NCBI GenBank assembly: GCA_934718065.1
Contig: CAKUZR010000008.1
Coordinates: 1-64,000 of the forward strand
Length of the DNA: 64,000 nt
Origin: an uncultured Treponema sp.
GTDB lineage: Bacteria > Spirochaetota > Spirochaetia > Treponematales > Treponemataceae
Direction: 5' to 3'
The position numbers were made by a program, and so were the translations under genes. Positions 60,046 to 64,000 of the stretch are shown piece by piece (position 1 is the stretch's first letter; each line of letters begins with the position of its first letter). The notes beneath the pieces were generated by a model. That model saw only the letters and a list, made by a program, of their open reading frames with translations, ran no database searches and had not been told where the DNA came from.

Positions 60046-61254
60046 ATGACAAAAAATCAGGCGGAAACAGAAAAAACAACGGAAGAAACAAACCAGACAG
60101 AAACCGAGCAAAATCTGGACATAACAATTCTTTGCAAAGTTGTGGACAATTTTGGCGACATCGGATTTGTCTACAGGCTTGCACGGGCAATTTCGGATTT
60201 GGAGAAAAAGGCAAAAATCAGAATTGTCGCGGACAATTTAAAATCATTCAGTCTTTTGTGTCCAGAAATCGACCCTTCAAAAGATGAGCAGGCTGCAAAC
60301 GGCTGGAAAATTTTCAGCTGGAACGCGGAAAAAACTTGCCTTGAACATTTCCGCAAAAATCCGCCGAAAATAATTCTTGAATGTTTTCAGTGCGGCCGCC
60401 CGGAATGGCTGGAAAATTTGCTTTTTGCAGAAAAAATTCCGAACATTGCCCACATAATTATGATTGATTATCTTACCGCAGAACCTTACGCGGAAACTTT
60501 CCACAAACTAAAAAGCCTTACCCGAAGCGCAAGAGTTCAAAAAGCGAATTTTATGCCAGGATTCACAGGAAAAACCGGAGGCCTTGTGCTGGACAAGCCG
60601 TTCATTTCCGCACTGAAAAACAGAACTGCCGAAAACACTGAAAATCCAGGTGAACCTTTTTCTTTCAACGTTTTGTTTTTTGGCTATCCGCGCGACTATT
60701 CGCCGGTGATTGCAGCGTTTCAAAAATTCAGCAGGGAAAACAAAAAAAATCTGAATGTGCTTTTAGCAAAAGGCGCAGGATTTGAAAGCTTTTGCTCTGC
60801 GTACAAAAATGCGGCGCAAAATGAAAAAGATTTGTTTGCGCTGAAGGAGCTGCCGTTTCTTTCCCAGATTGAATGGGACGCCCTTCTTGCAAAAACGCCG
60901 CTTCTGTTCATCCGCGGAGAAGACAGCCTTAGCCGCGCGTGTCTTTGCGGAGTTCCGTTCATATGGCACGCATATCCGCAAAGCGAAGAATACCAGCTTG
61001 TGAAAGTCAATGCGCTTCTGGAAAGGATGAGCGTTCATTTTTCCCCGGAAGATTTTAAAGCCGTGGAAGACTGCTGGAGGCTCTACAACACAACCGGGGC
61101 TCCCCAAAAATCCGTAGAAAATGCGCTGAACAATTTTTTGCAAAGCTACGAAAAACTGCGCGGCGGGTTCAAGGATTTTTCAAATTCACTTTTGGAAAAC
61201 GGCGACCTTGCGGAACATCTTTTGGAATTCATAGAAACACAAAGTTTTGAATAG
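60046..61254 (+). CDS. earP: EF-P arginine rhamnosyltransferase EarP
   Basis: A 402-aa inverting glycosyltransferase (DUF2331) that attaches rhamnose from dTDP-rhamnose to an arginine of EF-P. Catalytic features match: D34 and D38 in VVDNFGDIGFVYRL and the RGEDSLSRA block at ~290-298 (E292, D293), then CGVPFIWHAYPQSE for nucleotide binding. It starts with a ~25-residue Thr/Glu-rich extension. The efp gene is next, as in Pseudomonas and Neisseria, and its target Arg is present. Leaderless start predicted. Confidence 0.9.
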   Translation: MTKNQAETEKTTEETNQTETEQNLDITILCKVVDNFGDIGFVYRLARAISDLEKKAKIRIVADNLKSFSLLCPEIDPSKDEQAANGWKIFSWNAEKTCLEHFRKNPPKIILECFQCGRPEWLENLLFAEKIPNIAHIIMIDYLTAEPYAETFHKLKSLTRSARVQKANFMPGFTGKTGGLVLDKPFISALKNRTAENTENPGEPFSFNVLFFGYPRDYSPVIAAFQKFSRENKKNLNVLLAKGAGFESFCSAYKNAAQNEKDLFALKELPFLSQIEWDALLAKTPLLFIRGEDSLSRACLCGVPFIWHAYPQSEEYQLVKVNALLERMSVHFSPEDFKAVEDCWRLYNTTGAPQKSVENALNNFLQSYEKLRGGFKDFSNSLLENGDLAEHLLEFIETQSFE

Positions 61255-61283
61255 TGTACAATATCAAAAAAAAATTGTATAAT
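61255..61283 (+). promoter_or_regulatory. efp promoter
   Basis: TGTACA (61255-61260), 17-nt spacer, TATAAT (61278-61283), 44 bp upstream of the ATG at 61327. Confidence 0.6.
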
Positions 61284-61326
61284 TAGTAATTATTTAGAAA
61301 AAACTTTATTTTTGAGGTTATATTTT

Positions 61327-61896
61327 ATGTTAATGACATCACAGTTAAAAGTTGGAACAGCTTTTATGTACGAAGGCAATCCGCTCATCGTTCAGAAAAT
61401 GCTTGGCCAGCGTTCAGGCCGCGCCGGAATGGTTACAAATCTCCGCGTTCAGAATCTTGTTACAAAATCAACAATGGATCTTGGAATTGATGCCGGCGAA
61501 AAATTTGACGAAGTAGATCTTGACGCCCACACAACAAAACTTTCTTACATTGACGGCGACACTTACGTTTTCATGGACCAGGAAACTTACGAGCAGTTCG
61601 AGCTTCCAAAAGAAAATCTTGGCGACTACGCTGGATACATCACTCCGGAAGATGATCTTGAAGTAAAACTTACTTTCTACGAAGGAAAGCCAGTCGGAAT
61701 CGAAATGCCTGTTCAGGTTACAAGAACAATCACTTACACAGAACCTGGCGTAAAAGGCGATACTTCTGGAAAATCTTTGAAGCCTGCAACTCTTGACACA
61801 GGAATCGAAGTTCGTGTTCCATTGTTCATCAATGACGGCGAAAGAATCGTAATCGACACACGAGACGGTTCATTCGTAGAACGCGCAAAGAACTAG
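61327..61896 (+). CDS. efp: Elongation factor P
   Basis: A 189-aa EF-P, which binds between P and E sites and relieves stalling on polyproline. Three expected domains: KOW-like N-domain, and two OB domains with VPLFINDGERIVIDTRDGSF at the C-terminus. The tip loop reads GQRSGRAG and, counted from the ATG at 61327, its second arginine is R32, the residue rhamnosylated by EarP in Pseudomonas; no lysine for the EpmA/YfcM pathway. GAGG nine bases upstream. Own promoter and terminator. Confidence 0.96.
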   Translation: MLMTSQLKVGTAFMYEGNPLIVQKMLGQRSGRAGMVTNLRVQNLVTKSTMDLGIDAGEKFDEVDLDAHTTKLSYIDGDTYVFMDQETYEQFELPKENLGDYAGYITPEDDLEVKLTFYEGKPVGIEMPVQVTRTITYTEPGVKGDTSGKSLKPATLDTGIEVRVPLFINDGERIVIDTRDGSFVERAKN

Positions 61897-61909
61897 ATTT
61901 TTACAAAAG

Positions 61910-61934
61910 CCGGCTGCAGAAGCCGGTTTTTTTT
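61910..61934 (+). terminator. efp terminator
   Basis: CCGGCT (61910-61915) pairs with AGCCGG (61921-61926), followed by eight T. Confidence 0.85.
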
Positions 61935-61945
61935 CGTCCTCAGGA

Positions 61946-61974
61946 TTGAACAACTTTGCACATTCAGATAACAT
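61946..61974 (+). promoter_or_regulatory. Promoter of the riboflavin operon
   Basis: TTGAAC (61946-61951), 17-nt spacer, TAACAT (61969-61974), directly before the riboswitch aptamer. Confidence 0.5.
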
Positions 61975-61983
61975 ATATTCAAC

Positions 61984-62120
61984 TTCAGGGCGAGGTGAAA
62001 TTCCTCACCGGCTGTGTGCATTTTACGCAAGTCAGCGAGCAGATGCGAAAGCAATATTTTTCGTCTGCAAGATACGGTGTGATTCCGTAACCGACAGTAA
62101 AGTCTGGATGAAAGAAGTAA
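61984..62120 (+). ncRNA. FMN riboswitch (RFN element)
   Basis: The conserved RFN segments appear in order: AGGGCGAGGTGAAATTCCTC (start), GTCAGCGAGC, a variable hairpin, GGTGTGATTCCGTAACCG, ACAGTAAAGTCTGGATGAAA and GAAG. It should sense FMN and turn off ribE-ribBA when FMN is high. Confidence 0.93.
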
Positions 62121-62164
62121 ATTGAATGCAATTGTTTTTTTTGCAGAATTTATTCTTATTAAAG

Positions 62165-62184
62165 CCCTGAAAAGGGTTTTTTTT
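62165..62184 (+). terminator. Riboswitch expression platform hairpin
   Basis: CCCT-gaaa-AGGG (62165-62176) followed by eight T, ending at the ribE ATG. The 3' arm is also the only ribosome-binding site (AAAGGG), so the same hairpin could end transcription or hide the ribosome site. Confidence 0.6.
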
Positions 62185-62817
62185 ATGTTCACTGGAATTA
62201 TTGAGGAAACGGGCAGAATTCAGTCTGCCGGGAACGGAAAAATCTGCATTGCGGCGCAAAAAGTTCTTGCCGGGACAAAAATCGGCGACAGCATTGCGGT
62301 GAACGGCGTTTGCCTTACCGTTACAAACATTGATTCTTTAAATAATTTTACCGCGGATGTTATGAACGAAACTTTGAGCCGCTCAAATCTTGGCGCGCTG
62401 AAAAAAGGAAGCCGCGTAAACCTGGAGCGTGCAATGGCGGCGGACGGACGGTTCGGCGGGCATTTTGTTTCCGGGCACATTGACGGAACCGGAACGATTT
62501 TAAAAATGCTGAACGACGGAAATGCTGTGTGGATTTATATTTCCGCGCCGGCGGCGATTTTGAATTTGATTATTGAAAAAGGCTCGGTGGCAATTGACGG
62601 AGTAAGCCTGACGGTTGCAAAAGTTGGTGAAAAAGAATTTGCCGTGAGCGTAATTCCTCACACTGGGGAAGAAACAACCTTGCTTGAAAAAAAATCCGGC
62701 GACATTGTAAATCTTGAAAACGACATAATCGGAAAGTACGTTCAGAAGCTTATGGTTTGCGGAAACAGCGCGCAGAGCCAAAAAGACAAAAAACTTTTGG
62801 ACTGGCTGAATGAATGA
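62185..62817 (+). CDS. ribE: Riboflavin synthase alpha subunit
   Basis: A 210-aa enzyme that dismutates two lumazine molecules to riboflavin. Two lumazine-binding repeats: MFTGIIEETGRIQS...AVNGVCLTV and HFVSGHIDGTGTI...AIDGVSLTVAK, each with the family G-hallmarks. ATG at 62185, not the earlier in-frame codons inside the riboswitch. It is first in the operon; ribD, often first, is missing here. About 135 bp with repeat B4 separate it from ribBA. Confidence 0.94.
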   Translation: MFTGIIEETGRIQSAGNGKICIAAQKVLAGTKIGDSIAVNGVCLTVTNIDSLNNFTADVMNETLSRSNLGALKKGSRVNLERAMAADGRFGGHFVSGHIDGTGTILKMLNDGNAVWIYISAPAAILNLIIEKGSVAIDGVSLTVAKVGEKEFAVSVIPHTGEETTLLEKKSGDIVNLENDIIGKYVQKLMVCGNSAQSQKDKKLLDWLNE

Positions 62818-62823
62818 ACGTCG

Positions 62824-62922
62824 CCGCAAAAAAAAGCCAGGCGTTGTGGGCTGGCGATTGAAGCCCGCACGGTGGGTAGGACGCAACGAAGTGCGGCCGT
62901 AGGGCGGTTGTCCGCCCTTCAT
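62824..62922 (-). repeat. REP-like dispersed repeat, copy B4
   Basis: Reverse orientation of B3: CCAGGCGTTGTGGGCTGGCG, GAAGCCCGCACGGTGGGTAG, GACGCAACGAAGTGCGGC and GGGCGGTTGTCCGCCCTTC. It lies between ribE and ribBA and could form a stable intercistronic hairpin (GGGCGG-ttgt-CCGCCC). Confidence 0.75.
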
Positions 62923-62952
62923 TAAAATTATGTGGAATTTTTTGAGGTTTTT

Positions 62953-64000
62953 ATGGAATACAAATACAACACAATCGATGAGGCTTTGGAAGAGCTTCGC
63001 AACGGAAAAATTATTTTGGTTACGGATGATCCTGACCGGGAAAATGAAGGCGATATGATTTGCGCCGCAACTTTTGCGACTCAGGCGAACGTAAATATGA
63101 TGGCAACGCACGCGAAAGGGCTGATTTGCACTCCGATGAGCAACGACATTGCAAAAAAGCTGAATCTTTTTCCGATGGTTGCAGAAAATACAGACAATCA
63201 CGAAACGGCTTTTACGGTTTCAATTGACCACAAATCAACTACGACTGGAATTTCTGCGGCGGAACGTTCGATAACTGCACAGGCTTGCGTTTCCCCTGAT
63301 TCAAAGCCGGAAGATTTCCGACGGCCTGGCCACATGTTTCCGTTGATTGCGCGGAAAGGCGGAGTTCTTGTTCGCAACGGACACACGGAAGCGACTGTTG
63401 ACTTGTGCCGGCTCGCGGGACTTCCTGAATGCGGTTTGTGCTGCGAAATCATGGATGATGACGGAACAATGATGCGTACGCCGAAACTTTGGGAGCTTGC
63501 GAAAAAATTCAATCTTAAGTTCATAACAATCAAGGAGCTTCAGGATTATCTTAGGCTTCACGAAAAGCACGTTGTTCAGGAAGCAAAGGCAAAGCTTCCT
63601 ACGGACTGGGGCGATTTTGACATTTACGGCTACATAAACGATATTACGGGCGAGCATCACGTTGCGCTGGTCCGCGGAGAAATCGGCGACGGCGAGAATG
63701 TTCTTTGCCGGGTTCATTCGGAATGTCTGACCGGAGATGTGTTCGGTTCACAACGGTGCGACTGCGGTCCTCAGCTGCATGCGGCAATGAGCAAAATTGC
63801 GGAGGAAGGACGCGGCGTTATTTTGTATATGCGGCAGGAAGGGCGCGGAATCGGGCTTATAAACAAACTGAAAGCGTACAAGCTTCAGGAAGAAGGACTG
63901 GACACAGTTGAAGCAAATGTGAAGCTCGGATTCAAGCCGGATTTGCGTGAATATTGGATTGGCGCGCAAATTTTAAGGGATTTAGGCTGCAAGTCGCTCC
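62953..64000 (+). CDS. ribBA: Bifunctional 3,4-DHBP synthase / GTP cyclohydrolase II, cut by window end
   Basis: At least 349 residues, no stop before the window edge. N-terminal Rib[18 protein letters not shown], and the [20 protein letters not shown] block with the catalytic His/Arg segment. C-terminal RibA starts near residue 210: [20 protein letters not shown], zinc ligands in [17 protein letters not shown], then [20 protein letters not shown]. It supplies both branches of riboflavin synthesis from ribulose-5-phosphate and GTP. GAGG seven bases before the ATG at 62953. Under the same FMN riboswitch unless the B4 hairpin breaks the operon; ribH may follow outside. Confidence 0.95.
   Translation, partial: MEYKYNTIDEALEELRNGKIILVTDDPDRENEGDMICAATFATQANVNMMATHAKGLICTPMSNDIAKKLNLFPMVAENTDNHETAFTVSIDHKSTTTGISAAERSITAQACVSPDSKPEDFRRPGHMFPLIARKGGVLVRNGHTEATVDLCRLAGLPECGLCCEIMDDDGTMMRTPKLWELAKKFNLKFITIKELQDYLRLHEKHVVQEAKAKLPTDWGDFDIYGYINDITGEHHVALVRGEIGDGENVLCRVHSECLTGDVFGSQRCDCGPQLHAAMSKIAEEGRGVILYMRQEGRGIGLINKLKAYKLQEEGLDTVEANVKLGFKPDLREYWIGAQILRDLGCKSL

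Noticed and set aside
62954..64000. Antisense ORFs 63198-63717 opposite ribBA
   Set aside because: They are shadows of the ribBA frame, which is open to the window end and has all motifs.

Overview
The window reads as a spirochaete chromosome, most likely a host-associated Treponema. Reasons: many short-signal lipoproteins with relaxed lipoboxes, an archaeal/eukaryotic-type PheS, a MurA with Asp in place of the catalytic Cys, a type III glutamine synthetase, bactofilin/YaaR/RicT/M23 gene order, several proteins that I recognise only as spirochaete-type unknowns, and homopolymeric G tracts like those used for phase variation in treponemes. No rRNA, tRNA or CRISPR array was seen. The species cannot be named from sequence alone.

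Layout. 0.2-3 kb: dgt, an Rpn-type PD-(D/E)XK nuclease, one copy of a ~197-bp MITE-like repeat, and a strikingly regular array of eight short palindromes. 3-19 kb (minus strand): a surface cluster with a large lipoprotein, a beta-barrel outer-membrane candidate and a giant (~3,900 aa) Ig-like-repeat lipoprotein, which is split in this sequence by a G10 tract. 19-32.7 kb: tex, a PilZ-like protein, the ricT-yaaR-bactofilin-M23 envelope operon, tatD-dus, then a plus-strand run of a DUF5312-like protein, a GAF-GGDEF diguanylate cyclase with a G11 tract in its 5' leader, two exported unknowns and pheS. 32.8-37.8 kb: murA, pepT, rsmE, purD. 38-45.5 kb: nitrogen genes (an Amt transporter fused to PII, and glutamine synthetase III) with matching promoters and leader hairpins, then a FemAB-like ligase and the NAD(P)HX repair enzyme. 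45.6-55.5 kb: a Phd/VapC-type toxin-antitoxin pair, an Lrp regulator with an aminotransferase, a TPR-Mrr fusion, and a five-gene minus-strand operon ending in rsmG. 55.8-64 kb: a beta-CASP nuclease, a lipoprotein with a G9 tract inside its signal peptide, hisG-hisB, earP-efp, and an FMN-riboswitch-controlled ribE-ribBA (the latter cut by the window edge).

The strongest signals beyond routine annotation are: (1) three poly-G contingency tracts in 64 kb, acting on two surface lipoproteins (one readable, one out of frame here) and on the leader of a c-di-GMP synthase; (2) five genes whose -10 box lies exactly 6 nt before the ATG, which predicts leaderless mRNAs; (3) a 22-23-bp phased palindrome array; (4) a common promoter-plus-terminator-hairpin leader on amtB-PII and glnA; and (5) two dispersed repeat families with four copies each. 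All functional calls are from reading motifs by eye; no database search was run.
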